Assembly: GCA_963930655.1 (NCBI GenBank)
Contig: OZ005608.1
Location: forward strand, 5,890,001-5,954,000
Length of the DNA: 64,000 nt
Direction of reading: 5' to 3'
Source: Myrica gale
Taxonomy: Eukaryota > Streptophyta > Magnoliopsida > Fagales > Myricaceae
The notes under the pieces are model-generated. The model was not told the DNA's origin and ran no database searches. It worked only from the letters and a program-made list of their open reading frames with translations. The translations under genes were made by a program, and so were the position numbers. Positions 23,159 to 39,496 of the stretch are shown here, piece after piece; position 1 is the first letter of the stretch, and every line of letters begins with the position of its first letter.

Positions 23159-23304
23159 TTCTCTTACGTCTTAGGTACGTTGCTCATAAAGGAGAACAAG
23201 GAAGCAAAGCATGTCGTCCAACATCAATTGCTACGTGTTCAGGCACATAGTGTGGCGCCAAAGCGGACCCATCACTCGCATTTGCACTCGGCGGACGAGA
23301 TTCC
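23159..23304 (+). pseudogene. Truncated copy of the 5' end of the RING-H2 gene at 24.5-26.3 kb
   Basis: This block (CTCTTACGTCTTAGGTACG... with ATG at 23211) is a direct, diverged copy of 24510-24665. It covers the leader and first 30 or so codons of the downstream gene (MSSNINCYVFRH here, MSSNVNCYVFRH there). After GAGATTCC it no longer follows the gene: the sequence switches to an inverted copy of the gene's own upstream region. Nothing after the switch can continue the protein, so the copy is non-functional. Confidence 0.8.
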
Positions 23305-24505
23305 CTCCGAAGGAGGGAAGTCCGAAGATGTCCAAAGAGACGGTCAAAAGTTAAAAATTGCAATATAAGGGTCCTAATTCATCCACCTCATTTAATGAAA
23401 AAGATGGCTACATGACTTGGCTTGGCGGCTCAATCTGTCCAGGATTTCTTCTTCTTCCTTCGTCCCCAATTTTTTCAGCAACAACCCGCACCTAAATTCG
23501 ACAGACCTTGCACTCTCTAACTCCTCTCCTCGGCGGACCTTGCCGGAATTCCTTAGTCCCTAATTTTTTTCCTCACAGAAGCCCGAAACAACATGGTTTG
23601 TTTCTGTTTCTTCTTTAAGTGTTCGAATTCTTGGAGTCTGATAGGCGTTTTTTAAGTTGGTTTGAGCACGTATGATGTATTGGTGGGCGCCTGTAAGTTT
23701 GGAGTCAAGTGAACAGTTTGGTTTTCCCAGACCAGATAATTATTTAAAAGAAAATCTTGGATTTCCCTTGAGAAAATTTGAAGTGTTTTGTTCAAAACTT
23801 CCTCTTGTCACAACGTACACTGAAGCCATAACAAGAAAAGCAATCACAATAATTCCAATCAATTTCGATCCCCACCGTCCTGTTCCAATCCCAGCACTCA
23901 TTATATATTCAAATACCTCCTACTCCTTTCCCCCACAACATCAAACTTTACATATTGATCCTCAAACACAACGTAGAAGGAAACATGAAAGTGAGCCAGA
24001 AACTTCAATTTCACCAAAACCCACTTCTCATGTACAGCTTTTCTCCACTTGTGGCGAACTAAAAGTACAAGTACGTGAAAACAAAGCTTGCATCCTTCAG
24101 GGTTTGTCCGTCTGACGCTTCGAGTTGAAACATAGTCCTTCTATGTGAACCCCCTTGCCATGGTCAGTCGCTTCTCTCTCTCAATTTTGCGTTTTTATAT
24201 CGTTCAAAGTTTTCAAGGCTTAGAATTCCGGCAAGGTCCGGCGAGGAGAGGAGCTAGAGAGTGCAAGGTTCATTGAATATAGGTGTGGGTCGTTGGTGAA
24301 AAAATTGTGGACGAAGGAAGAAGAAGAAGAAGGAGAAAGAAGAAGAATTTCGGCTCTCACAAGGACAGATTGAGCCGCCAAGCCAAGTCACGGAGCCATC
24401 TTTTTCATTAAATGAGGTGAATGAATTAGGACCCTTAGATTGCAATTTTTAACTTTTGACCGTCCCTTTGGACATCTTTGGACTTCCCTCATTCGGAGGG
24501 AATCT
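23298..24505. repeat. Large inverted repeat (arms about 255-285 bp, spacer about 670 bp)
   Basis: The left arm 23298-23552 and right arm 24223-24505 are inverted copies: both contain AGATTCCCTCCGAA, GAGGGAAGTCC, GACGGTCAAAAGTTAAAAAT, CTCATTTAATGAAAAAGATG, GACTTGGCTTGGCGGCTC, CTTCTTCTTCCTTCGTCC and CTTGCCGGAATTC. The right arm is the natural upstream flank of the RING-H2 gene; the left arm is its reversed copy. The spacer (23553-24222) has no recognised protein. A transcript through it could form a hairpin of about 250 bp. Confidence 0.85.
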
Positions 24506-24894
24506 GTTCCCCTCTTACGTCTTAGGTGCGTTGCTCAGAAAGGAGAACAAGGAAAGCAAAGAATGTCGTCCAACGTCAACTGCTACGTGTTCAGGCACAG
24601 AGTGTGGCGCCAAAGCGGACCCATCAACGGCCTCTCGCAGTTGCACTCGGCCGACGAGATTCCAATTGAGTTTCGCATGTCTAAGGCTCTCGCGATGTTC
24701 AACTATACCGGCACACGCGATGATCCACTGTATTCTTCTTTGACGAAATTTCCCATTACATCACGAACCGTCTTGGTTCCCAAACAAGCGGCTCTGTTGC
24801 AAGATGACGATGTTCATCTCCGCTCTATTTTCTCGGATTTGGGCATCTTCGATGAAGAGCAATATGCGGTGTCACTAGATATCTCACATAAGGC

Positions 24895-25896
24895 GGGTTC
24901 AGTTAGTGTGCTAATGGTGCTGATGGACGACCAAGATCTACACTTCCAGATCTAAGGGCTGTTAACAAGCCACTTCAATTAAAAAAATTTGACCCGAATT
25001 CAACAATATCCCAACCACTCCGAATTGATGACCGCAACTTTTTTTCAAAGAAAACCAGTATTTTCTTCTTCACCTAGCTATCATCCTCCCACAGGAGTAT
25101 ATGAGGGAGCAACCACGATTCTACCAGAAGCCCACAATGAGCCCACATGGATGAAGTGGCTGGACAAGAAGCTTGATCAAGGGAGCTCAGTTCTATACGT
25201 AGCCTTTGGCTCTCAGGTGGAGATTTCTTCTGCACAACTTAAAGAACTAGCCATTGGGTTGGAACAATCCAAAGTGAATTTCCTGTGGGTGACAAGAAAG
25301 AGCGAATCAGAGCTTCCAGATGGGTTTGAAGAGAGAGTGAAAGATATAGGAATTGCAGTGAAAGACTAGGTTGACCAAAGGGAGATCTTGATGCACGAGT
25401 GTGTGAAAGGTTTTCTTAGCCACTGTGGGTGGAATTCTGTGGCGGAGAGTATATTCGCTGGGGTGCCAATCCTTGCATGGCCAATGATGGTAGAGCAACA
25501 TCTGAATGCAAGAATGGTGGCGGAGGAGATAAATGTGGGACTGAGGGTTGAGACCTGTGATGGATCGTTTAAAGGTTTGTGAGGAGGAGGCTTAGAGAAG
25601 ACGGTCAGAGAATTGATGGAGAGAGACATGGGAAATAAGGCCAGGAAGAAGGTGAAGGAGCTTGCGGTGATTGCCAAGAAGGATATGGAGCTGGGCGGCT
25701 GCTGGGCGAAGAATAGAGGTTTTCTTTGAAAAAAAATTGCAGGTCATCAATTCGGAGTGGGTGGGATATTGTTGAATTCAGGTCAAATTTTTTTAATTGA
25801 AGTGGCTTGTTAACATCCCTTAGATCTGGAAGTGTAGATCTTGGCCGTTCATCAGCATCATCAGCATATTAAGCCCTCAGCACACTAACTGAACCC
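24895..25896 (+). mobile_element. Pack-MULE carrying a UDP-glycosyltransferase fragment
   Basis: A 1002-bp element flanked by perfect 9-bp duplications ACATAAGGC (24886-24894 and 25897-25905). The ends are identical over 18 bp (GGGTTCAGTTAGTGTGCT, inverted on the right), and the terminal inverted repeats extend about 162 bp on the left (to 25056) and 179 bp on the right (from 25718), with small indels. Long inverted repeats plus a 9-bp duplication identify a Mutator-like element. Its interior is not transposase but part of a plant glycosyltransferase, which is the definition of a Pack-MULE. It landed in the RING-H2 gene. Confidence 0.9.
25057..25717 (+). pseudogene. Captured UDP-glycosyltransferase fragment (UGT90-like), with stops
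   Basis: Between the inverted repeats lies the C-terminal half of a family 1 glycosyltransferase. Recognisable are PTWMKWLDKKLDQGSSVLYV, AFGSQVEISSAQLKELAIGL and NFLWVTRKSESELPDGFEER, then the PSPG sugar-donor box (HECVKGFLSHCGWNSVAES, VPILAWPMMVEQHLNARMV). The opening tryptophan of the box has become TAG (near 25367), and TGA interrupts the frame at about 25579. The wording of the conserved blocks is closest to UGT90A enzymes as I remember them. The N-terminal acceptor domain and the true C-terminus are absent. It cannot make an active enzyme. Confidence 0.85.
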
Positions 25897-26932
25897 ACAT
25901 AAGGCTGCCGCTGGATTTCGACACTCTCTACGAGCTGCTGGAGACTGATGAAGTGTGTGAGTACACGATGGTGGTAGAGGTTTACGACGACGTCTAGTCC
26001 GCGGTGGTGGATAGGATTACCACGGAGTCTATGGAGGTCGACGGTTCCAGCCCATCGCGGCGACTAAATCTTCCATAGAGGGATTGGAGAAGGTAACTTT
26101 TGCAGAAGGGTTGGGCCGACTGGAGATCAGTGAATGGTCTATACGGAAGAGTTTGAGGCAGGGTTGGAAGTGATTCGCATGCCATGCTCGCATGTGTATT
26201 ATGGAGACTGCATAGTCAAGTGGCTGCAGAAGAGTCACTTGTCCTCTCTGCTGATACCCAATGCCTCGCGTTCATGCAAGATTAAGGCCTCGAGGTTTCT
26301 TGGGCAATTTTTTGTTTCATTTATTTTCGTTTCTTTCCGATTTATGATTTTGGCTTGTGAGGATTAGTTGTTATTGAATGTCATAAATACTTTTATGGTG
26401 TCTTATGGAAAAAAATATGCCTCGAAACTAATTGTAAAAATAATTATTTATTTAAATGACACATATTTATATTCATTTATTAGATATTATGTTATGACAT
26501 AATATATTACACGGATATTGTTGAGTGACGTTATAGAAAAGTCATGAAAATGATTAATGACACAAGTATTACTTTTTATTTCCTTGTTCAGTTGACAATT
26601 ATTCTATACTAAGATATATTTATATGTATAAATAAGTATACACTCGTTATTAAATAGGATGATGAACTTCATTATTTAAGTGATGATCTTAAACAAATTA
26701 ATGATTGTATTGTAAGAGTAAATGCACTTAGACTTGAATAATCGGCATTGACAGTGCTGGCTAAACTGTTTGGGATAAACCGACAACAATAGAGACAAAG
26801 GATAGCTAGAGAGAGGACTGAGGAGAGGCGTCGTTTCTAATTTTTTGTTTTTGTTTGAAAACAAAAATGACAAAAGACAACGGTTTGTTATTAAAAAGAA
26901 TGGCGTCATTATCTTTTATTATGGTGGTGTTT

Positions 26933-27104
26933 GTTTCCCAAAAATTTGAAGACCCGAAATTTTCAACAAAACAAACACACTTCAAAATTTTTACCTTTTA
27001 CACATACACACTCTACTTTTTACAAACCCCAATAAATCTCAATAAAGTAAAGATTCCCAAAATTTCGAGAATATTCCCCGAAATTTCCACGAACAAACAC
27101 CACC
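26933..27104. mobile_element. Short MITE-like inverted-repeat element
   Basis: The ends GGTGGTGTTTGTT (left) and AACAAACACCACC (right) are perfect inverted repeats, with TAT on both outer sides. The AT-rich interior contains matching AAATTT/CGAAATTT motifs. Length about 172 bp and no coding potential. Its termini differ from the four-copy Tourist-like family. Confidence 0.6.
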
Positions 27105-27107
27105 TAT

Positions 27108-28436
27108 ATAAAAAAGGGCAGCGGAGCAGGGTTAAGCAAAAGCCAAGGCGTCATAGAACAACGCCATTTTCTTTATTATTAAAAAAAAGTAGTGGCGGTT
27201 TTCGGCAAGGTTTTGATGTCGGTGTCGGTTAAATCGTGAATAACCGGTTTGTCAAAAATCACCACCGAAAACTGTCATTTCCGAATCAGTGGTGAAAATG
27301 CTCAGCTCGACATGCATTGAACGAAATCAAATATAGATACTTTTTGGAAGTAATCATTGATGTTGAGAAGATATTCACAATTAATTTTGTGAAAATATTT
27401 TTCAAAATTTATATATATATAAGATAAATTTATTTGTAAAATTATTTTTGAAACAATTTGAGAGTCCAACAGGTTACAGATTGTGAATTAAGAATTATAT
27501 GAGCTAAGAAATTAATCAGTGATATTATTCCAGTCCTATTGACTCATGTGAAATACAGTATGATAGAAGGATATATAAGCAAATAATTGACAGCGAAAGA
27601 GATTTCACAAATGAATCTCATATTCTCGGGAGTGAGTTAATTTAAAATAAAACAATATGTGAGAAATAATAGAAAAGAGTTTCCTATGATCCTACCGCCC
27701 AAATTTGAAATTCAAAGAAGATCGAAGATTGTTCATCAGATATTGATAAATAATTTTTCACGAACAAACTTTTAGATTCGAAGTGAGTTCGGGATCAGAT
27801 TATTCCTTAGAAGCATAGAGTTCTATTTTTCAGAAGATTGTTTGATATTACTCCAGGTTTTTTGTTTCAAGTCTACTGAACATAAGGCAATATTCCAATG
27901 GCACACCCAAATTCGATCTGTGCTATGGCGCCCCACATGGCGGTATCTACTTCAACCGTAGTTACGCTTGCACTATTCCAAGCAGCATGAGTCAAACCAA
28001 TTAATTCAATTCTCAGAAATAGATTGCTTCATATGGATGCAAGAATACAACATTTAAGAATTTCTCCGATGTTCTCAGTTTCAACAGAAAAAAAGAAGAC
28101 TCGTAACTCCTTTATGCACAACTTGGGGTGGGGGGAAGAGAGAAAAACATAACAAATATACAAGAACTTGTGACACCCATTTTAGAAGAACACATCCTTC
28201 CGCCATCCCGGTCAGTAGCTGACGATTTCAGCCAATATGCAGCTCCTAATGCATGATTCAAGCAGCCAAATGCCAGGTTAAGCCCGTCCATGTCACCGGA
28301 GCATATTCAGTGTTTCTCCTTAAATCTTGAACCAAAAACTCAAGAGTCCCGAAACCACACATGCCCTGTTTTTGTGTATATGTAAATGGAAAGAAACTCC
28401 GTGGCACATACAAAACAAGATCATGACTACTTTAGC
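27108..28436. other. Spacer and 3' flank of the CDPK gene
   Basis: AT-rich sequence without a recognisable reading frame or repeat. The part nearest 28436 (about 28170-28436) probably holds the 3' UTR of the minus-strand kinase gene. Confidence 0.5.
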
Positions 28437-33178
<4,742 letters not shown>

Positions 33179-35600
33179 GCTGTTAAGCAGACACAGAGTG
33201 CTCGTCTGTGCCTTGCGACTGGCAAAAAGGTACTATCGAGTGGTGCCACAGGAAACACGGTACGTATCGAGTGGTGCCGCTGGTGTGGGTGACGTGATCG
33301 GTGGGTTACTTACTACCCGCCGGGGAAAGAGAGAAAACGCGGGGATCGGTTGAAGAAAAGGAGGGGTTTTTGAAAAAAAGAGTCTTATTAGTTTGTACTA
33401 TTGTTTTTACATAATTTATTTATTTTTACTTTTTAAGTAATAGATTAAAGTCGTAGAGTGTGATGTTGGATAATTGGAGTTCATTGGCCGATTAGTGAAG
33501 AAATTTTGGTCTATAAAGGATTTTACTAATGAGCCATGACAGTGATTTACTGAAATAACCTTGTGGTCAAATTTGGACCGGGCTGGAACCTGGAAGTATG
33601 GTTGTGTAGAAGAGTTGGGAGGAATAATCAGGTGGGTCAAGACTACATGAGCTTGTGGTATAGACAGAGCTGAATAGGAGGGAACAGACATTATAAGTAG
33701 GAAAAGATTTTTCGTCAATATTTTTTCGGCTCATAATAAGTTGTATTTATATATATTTTTAGATTACGGAAAAAATGGTGCCATAGTCTCACACAACCAC
33801 ATTAATTTTGACTGTTTAAGTGACTGTATGGCTACCATAAGCATCAGCAAGAGGAAAAGTAGTTTTCCTATATGGAAACCTCTCAGATGCTTATAAGGCC
33901 AACTATTGTAGTCATCCGTCGATTTCACATAGTTTAAAGGCGCGCGGGGGGGAGAGCGACGTGGGCGGTTGGGGTCATCTGGGTATTAGTTGTTGAAGTT
34001 GTTCACCAGTACAGAGCATTGCGGTAGGAATGTTTAATTGCAGGAGGATGTCTAGAAGCAGAAGTTTCTCCAAAATCTTTTGCTGCTATTTCGAGAGTTT
34101 GGTGATGAAGGAATACTGTTAAGTTTCCCTACCAAATTCATTTTATTAGAGGTAAAAACGGTGACGGATTTCATTTTCGAATAAGCCCGATTAGATAGAG
34201 AGGATTCTTTCCCATATATCTAACAGTCCACAACTATCAAAGAATAAACTTCAGAAATGAGCCATTAGGAGAGAATTCACACCCGACCAAAAAAACACCA
34301 AAGAAACCAACTTACGTCAGAGAAAAAACTTCATAATTTTTTATATTAATCTTTGATGTAAGCAAACAGGGGCAGATGGGCAGTGGGTCTTGACTTCTGC
34401 AATAATTTGCAGACTTCTTAATCCTGTGCATCTGTTGATTGGTTTTAAAATATGGGGCACAAATAAAAAAAACTAATCCAAATTAGATGGATAAGTATAT
34501 ATGTTTTAGAATATTGGGTATCTACAAATTCTGAGAGAAGTACTCTGTTTTGTTTTCATAGGGGGAGGGGAGGAAATTTCATGGTAGTTTAATGTAATGG
34601 GTTGGTTGTGGAATGAGACAAGACCAAACGCAAAATTGGTCAGTCTGATGTTGAATATGTGCAAATTGGTAATCAGTACGAACAGCTCCTCTCCATTGAC
34701 TTTATTCAACTTGACCCAAACACTAATTTCCAAGTAATCATAAATGGGTTTGTCTGGGAATTGAAATTGATCGTGTTTTTTACGGTGGGATGAAGTTGAC
34801 TTCGGTCTTCTCTTATAGTAATGCAAATTTGATGTTCCATAAGAGATTAGAAGAAGTTGCAGAGGGGGGTTTGTCAGAGAAGTAGCCAAGGGCGGTGAGA
34901 AAGTCAAAGCAAAACGAATATCTGAACTTTTTTCTAATAAATATTTCCTCAAAAATAGGTTTGTCTGTACGCATAATGTTTTATTCTTCATAGAAAACAT
35001 TTCTGGCTTCGTCTCCCAATTCTATTGGTGTTTTTTGGCCAAGAACAAGCCACTGTTGTTACAGGGCATCTCCGTTGTGATCAGGGACTGCTGGAAAGAA
35101 TAGACAAATAAAGACAAAAACTGGAAGTAGGTGGAGACTGGAGAGGCTCGAGAGTCGTCATTAACACACAAATATGGACATTTTTATGATTCCGTTTGTT
35201 AAAGTCAACAAAGCTGATGAGAAGTCGTCTTCCTTTAGGCCGTAGGAGCAGGGAAAAGGTGCTGCTGGAAAACCGGTTAAAGCAATTTTTCTGCTGGTGG
35301 AAAAGCCGCAAAAAGGGTGTTTTACCATTCAAAATGATCATGAATAGGCCAGCCAAAGCCCAATCCTGGGGCTTTGCGTATCTCGAGCTCATCTGAAGCC
35401 GAGTCGCGTAACACCTACTTTTCCAATGATTCATACTCTACCCAGTTCATGATATCACCTTTCACTCCTTGATCTTTGAATCTCGATCACAAAACTCAAG
35501 ATTGTTCTCAGAAATTCATTTTGTTACTGTTATTTTGCAGCTTCTCTCGTATGAGACGCATGCAACTGATATTTTGTTTCTTTTTGCTTTGTTTAACCAC
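33179..35600. other. CDPK 5' flank and spacer, no gene seen
   Basis: The first 170 bases are probably 5' UTR of the kinase. The rest is AT-rich with short frames of no recognisable family. Nothing repeated was noted in this stretch. Confidence 0.5.
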
Positions 35601-35610
35601 TTAAATTTGT

Positions 35611-35957
35611 TCAGTATTTATACGATGGGCAAATTCTAGTGATATTAATCAGCTCACTAACTCACCTCTCATTTAAGTCGTGAGCTTTTCGCGCAGTGAT
35701 AATTTGAATCCCTAAATATATGCTTAATCATGCTGCCTTTAAGGCTTTCACTGCCACTTAACATTGAGTTTGGACGGATTTAATTCAGTATTTATACGAA
35801 TTGAGTTAAACATCGTAACAAATTATACAGAGATTGATCAGTCCACTAACCCACTCATTATTTAAGTCGTGAGCTTTTTGCGTAAGTAATAATTTAAACC
35901 ATAAATATGTGCCTAATCATACATTTAAGGCCTTCGCTGCCACTTGAGCTGCTCGAG
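35611..35957. repeat. Diverged tandem repeat, period about 174 bp
   Basis: Two direct copies start TCAGTATTTATACGA (35611 and 35785). Both continue with TGAT.AGTCCACTAAC or a variant, CATTTAAGTCGTGAGCTTTT, ATAATTT.AA.CC, TAAATAT.TGC.TAATCAT and TTAAGGC.TTC.CTGCCACTT. They are probably internal repeats of an old LTR-retrotransposon terminus, but no matching LTR pair was found. Confidence 0.7.
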
Positions 35958-37826
35958 TAGATTAACTCTCATTCGTTTATATAAGTTAAACTACCGTATA
36001 ATCTTCTGTTTTCACGACTTGTAGTTGTAGAGAATTAGGGGCTTGAATTTTTTATGTTTTAATCACTGATAGCAAATGGTGTCAGAACATATATCTGACT
36101 TTCTCCGATATTTATAGGTTAAAATATTATACACCAAATAGTGAAGAAAAAAAACAATTTACCTTAAATGTTTGGGATACTCAACGCTTGTTAGGAGGGA
36201 GAGTGTTAGAAAATGACTGCTCAGCTAATTAGTGGTCCATTTAGATCTGAGGTGGGAAAAAGTGAGTCTCAGTAACTAGTATACACTATACCCCTTCGTG
36301 GTTGATAATGATATGCTTTCTGATCAGAATTATAAATATTATTCGTATTAATTGTCATAATTAAACTGTGTATGTTTTATAACATTAAGTACATTTGTGT
36401 CAATTTTTTTTTTGAATGCAGCCATTCAATCAATTTGACTTTGTAATTATATTTTTCCAAATCGAGCAGCAGCAAGCAAAAAGGGGGCTCCACGGGATAG
36501 ATAAGAGGGAAAACAAAAAGGGGCTGCCTTTTTCCTTCCTCTCTTTTCGGTCCTCTCTCTTTACGCCGCAAGAATTGATGGGCTGCTGGCTCTTATACCA
36601 TGCCCAAAGGCATCGAAGGAGTAATGATAGAGACGCACACCCTCTTTCATGTAGCCCTCGATGTAGGCAAACTTTATACCCTGGCATGGCTTGGTAGACT
36701 ATTATGATGGATTCGGGAAAAGGAGAAAGTCAGAAAGGCCATGTTGACACTATTATGATGTTTGGTGATGGGTTGCAAAAAGCACGTGCTCCTCCCCCGG
36801 CTCGCCCCCACACCAACTGCGTAAAGTAAGGATTTCAAACTTTTTTCTTACTCCTTTCCGACTTGAAAAGGTGCAAAAGCACCACAATTAGGAACCCTTC
36901 TAGCAATAAACAGTTTACTCTCTACCCCTAACCACAAGATGCAGTTCTTAAAGTTTTGGCTCGAATATTTTTTTTTTTTCATGAAGTTTTTACTAGAAAC
37001 TAAAATCATCTGTGCAGAAGCGTAAATCATTGACACAAAAATGCAAAATTCCTTGCATTTGTTCCTCCCCATGCCAATCTGTGATCACCCTGCATGTGCC
37101 GTGTGGTCGGTGCATGGTCGATTGTTGGTTTGTGCATCTCAGGGCCTAGCTTAGATCCTTACAAAAAGAAAGAAAGAAAGATAAATACAACCTTAATTCA
37201 TGTAGTTGTATGAAAATTAAATAAGTCTTTAAATTTTAAAACACATAAAAATTAGTATATTAAATTAAAAAATTATTTGCGTTTTAAATTCTTTAAAAAG
37301 ATTAAATTTTTAATTTTAAAAATTAATTTGATGAATTTTAAAATTAAAAATTTATTTGATTTTCGGTGAAATAACATTGACCAATTTTTGCGGTCTAGCT
37401 TGGATCCAAGATTCCAAATCCTGCCTAGAACATTCCAAATTCGAACCATCTGCACCCGCTCGGATCCCCCAGTGAGATCCATCCTTCATCGTCGGCTGGG
37501 CCCATGAGTTCGTTCGGCCCGCTATCCAGCCAAAACCTCTGCCAAATTTAATACTTGGTCCCACCTGCGACACCAAAATAATAATAATAATAAAAACTTT
37601 CCAAAGGTCCTCGGGACCTCTTCTTTGTAGCCTCTTTGCCTCGTTCCCATTCTTTTCATGACTTACTATGGTGATGTTTTTATTTTTTTTAGAAATGTTG
37701 GGTATTAAGATTTGTGAAATAGTAAAGATATTTTTATGAGAGTTGGTGAAAAAGTGAAGATAAATAATATTTAAATTAATATTTTAATAATAAATAATTA
37801 TTTGATGAAGAAATAAATCTTATTTA
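35958..37826. other. Spacer, no gene seen
   Basis: AT-rich with short islands of more balanced composition (36500-36700 and 37380-37570) that contain no recognisable protein. PBS- and polypurine-like motifs at about 36076 and 36195 are discussed among rejected items. Confidence 0.4.
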
Positions 37827-37989
37827 GAGTGCGTTTGCCATAAAAAATTTCACAAAATATTTCATTAACCCACAATAAAATATTACAATATAATCTCTTT
37901 CTCTTCCATCAAAAAATATAAAAAAAATATCTCTCTCTTCACTTTTTCACTAAACCCAATACCAAAAATTTTACAACACAAACCCACCA
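37827..37989 (-). mobile_element. Tourist/PIF-like MITE, copy 2
   Basis: A 163-bp reverse-orientation copy of the family at 7838, 48253 and 61147. It starts GAGTGCGTTTG, ends CAAACCCACCA, and has TTA on both outer sides (37824-37826 and 37990-37992). It shares the CACTTTTTCACTAAACCCAA segment with the other members. Confidence 0.75.
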
Positions 37990-38074
37990 TTAATAATTTT
38001 TTAATATTAACCCCAATTATTTGGATGCCAATTATTCGGGCAACAAACGCCCCTAAATGTTGGTTTAGAAAAAA

Positions 38075-39487
38075 AATTTGTAGGATTTTGATAAAATTAT
38101 AAACATTTAGGTGATGTTAAAATTGTATTGACATGGGTGCAGAAGTTGTTAAAATGGATTGATGCTTATAAAAAATGTAATAAAGTGTTGTATTAGAATG
38201 CGTGTGTTTTGTGATGTTTGACATGTAAATATAAAAGTAGAATGCAAATCATAAAAGAAACACTCGACTAAAGCATGTTTGTTTTGAGAAAAATTATTGA
38301 ATTCTAAATATAGTGTGAATATTTAAGTGATGTTTGAGTTTTATTGGCATGCGTGTAACAGTTATAAAAGTTGTACTGATGTGTGTAAAAAATATAATAT
38401 TGAGTTGTATTGGTATGCGTGTAGGAGTAATGTTATGAGTATAAATTCTAAAAAATTGGATTCAAATTCTAGAATTTTTAGCCAAACGAACATAACACTT
38501 TTTTTTATTGATTTGACCGGACCACATGCTTCGACCTTAGAGATTGAGTCTCTCCATTCTGTTGCGTCTTCTTCCTTCAATCTAACTCAACAACTCATAT
38601 TGACCCAAAGTCTAATCCCTAAGGTTTGTTACTTTTCAACTCGTTAAGTCCTGCAAATATGTGATGTTCATTTTAAAGAAATTTGTAGGATTATGATAAA
38701 ATTGTGAATATCTAGGTGATGTTAAAGTTGTATTGACGTAGAAACTGCTAAAAAAGACTGATGTTTGTAAAAAAAGTAATAAAATATTGTATTGAAATAC
38801 ATGTATTTTGTGATATTTAGATTATAAAAAAAAGTAGGATGCAAATCTTTAAAAAAAGTGGTAAAAGAACATGACCCTGGTCTGCCTAAACTTTGCATTC
38901 CAACCTATAGGCGTGCGATAGTCATATGGTCGGTCTCCCACTAGGCACAATCCTCCTAGTCTTACACCTAAACCCTATTTACTTTTCTACACCAGTTTTT
39001 ACCTTTGGTTGGAGTGTTAAAACATCCTAATCAAAAGCTATGTTTGCAAATTAAGATTTTTTTTGAGAATTTTGATAATGTTGGTGAAAACAAAGTTATA
39101 AATAATTTGAGTGGATTATATATATATATATTGTCATGGAAAGAGATTGTTGGATGAAGAAGAGAAAGTTGATTTTTTTTCTTAGATATGTTCGTGTTGG
39201 GTAAAAATGTAGGATTTTAGAGAAGTTGTGAATATTTATGTTGAATAATGTTTTATAGGTGTTTTTGTAAAGTGAAGAGAGAAATGATTTGATGTAATTG
39301 TTTAATAAAAAAGTATTGGAGTTATGTGAAAAAATATAGAGAGAAAATTTATGTTGAATAAAAAAGTAAAAAGTTGTTGGAGATTGTGTAAAATGTATTG
39401 GTGTTGTGTTTGGATTCTTAAGATGTTCGGTGATAATTTTGTGAATGTATTTGAATCCTGAAAAAAAGTTAAAAACGAACATAGCCT
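38075..39487. mobile_element. Cluster of related MITE-like repeats
   Basis: Several related AT-rich units occur in a row. Copies at about 38075-38262 and 38680-38862 share AATTTGTAGGATT.TGATAAAA and TAGGTGATGTTAAA. A unit at about 38272-38497 has ends AAGCATGTTTGTTT and inverted AAACGAACATAA. A 451-bp element at 39037-39487 has ends GCTATGTTTGC and inverted GGCTATGTTCG, with flanks TAATCAAAA and TAGTCAAAA (9 bp, one mismatch). All appear to belong to one non-autonomous DNA-transposon group. No coding sequence. Confidence 0.55.
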
Positions 39488-39496
39488 TAGTCAAAA

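Larger units (their letters stand above)
24563..26300 (+). pseudogene. RING-H2 finger protein pseudogene, interrupted by a Pack-MULE
   Basis: The first part (24563-24894) begins MSSNVNCYVFRHRVWRQSG and stays open to the insertion. The second part (from 25906) continues after the 1-kb element with LDFDTLYELLETDE, in a different frame. It ends in a RING-H2-like segment (26125-26260) reading VYTEEFEAGLEVIRMPCSHV then YYGDCIVKWLQKSHL. RING-H2 proteins are typically E3 ubiquitin ligases. Here the first zinc-ligand position is a stop codon (TGA), the second is Tyr, and the final CPLC pair is lost by small changes (SSLLIP). Internal stops also occur around 25996 and 26069. The gene is therefore dead. 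The N-terminal region matches no domain I recognise. Confidence 0.8.

Noticed and set aside
23672-24115. 147-codon frame in the spacer of the large inverted repeat
   Set aside because: No family resemblance, Pro/Thr/Ser-rich composition and position inside a rearranged repeat; not supportable as a gene, although it could be another captured fragment.
36070-36210. PBS-like TGGTGTCAGAAC at 36076 and a polypurine tract AGGAGGGAGAG followed by TGTTAG at about 36195, suggesting a miniature LTR retrotransposon (TRIM)
   Set aside because: The internal distance fits, but I could not match sequence before the PBS to sequence after the polypurine tract, so no LTR pair is supported.
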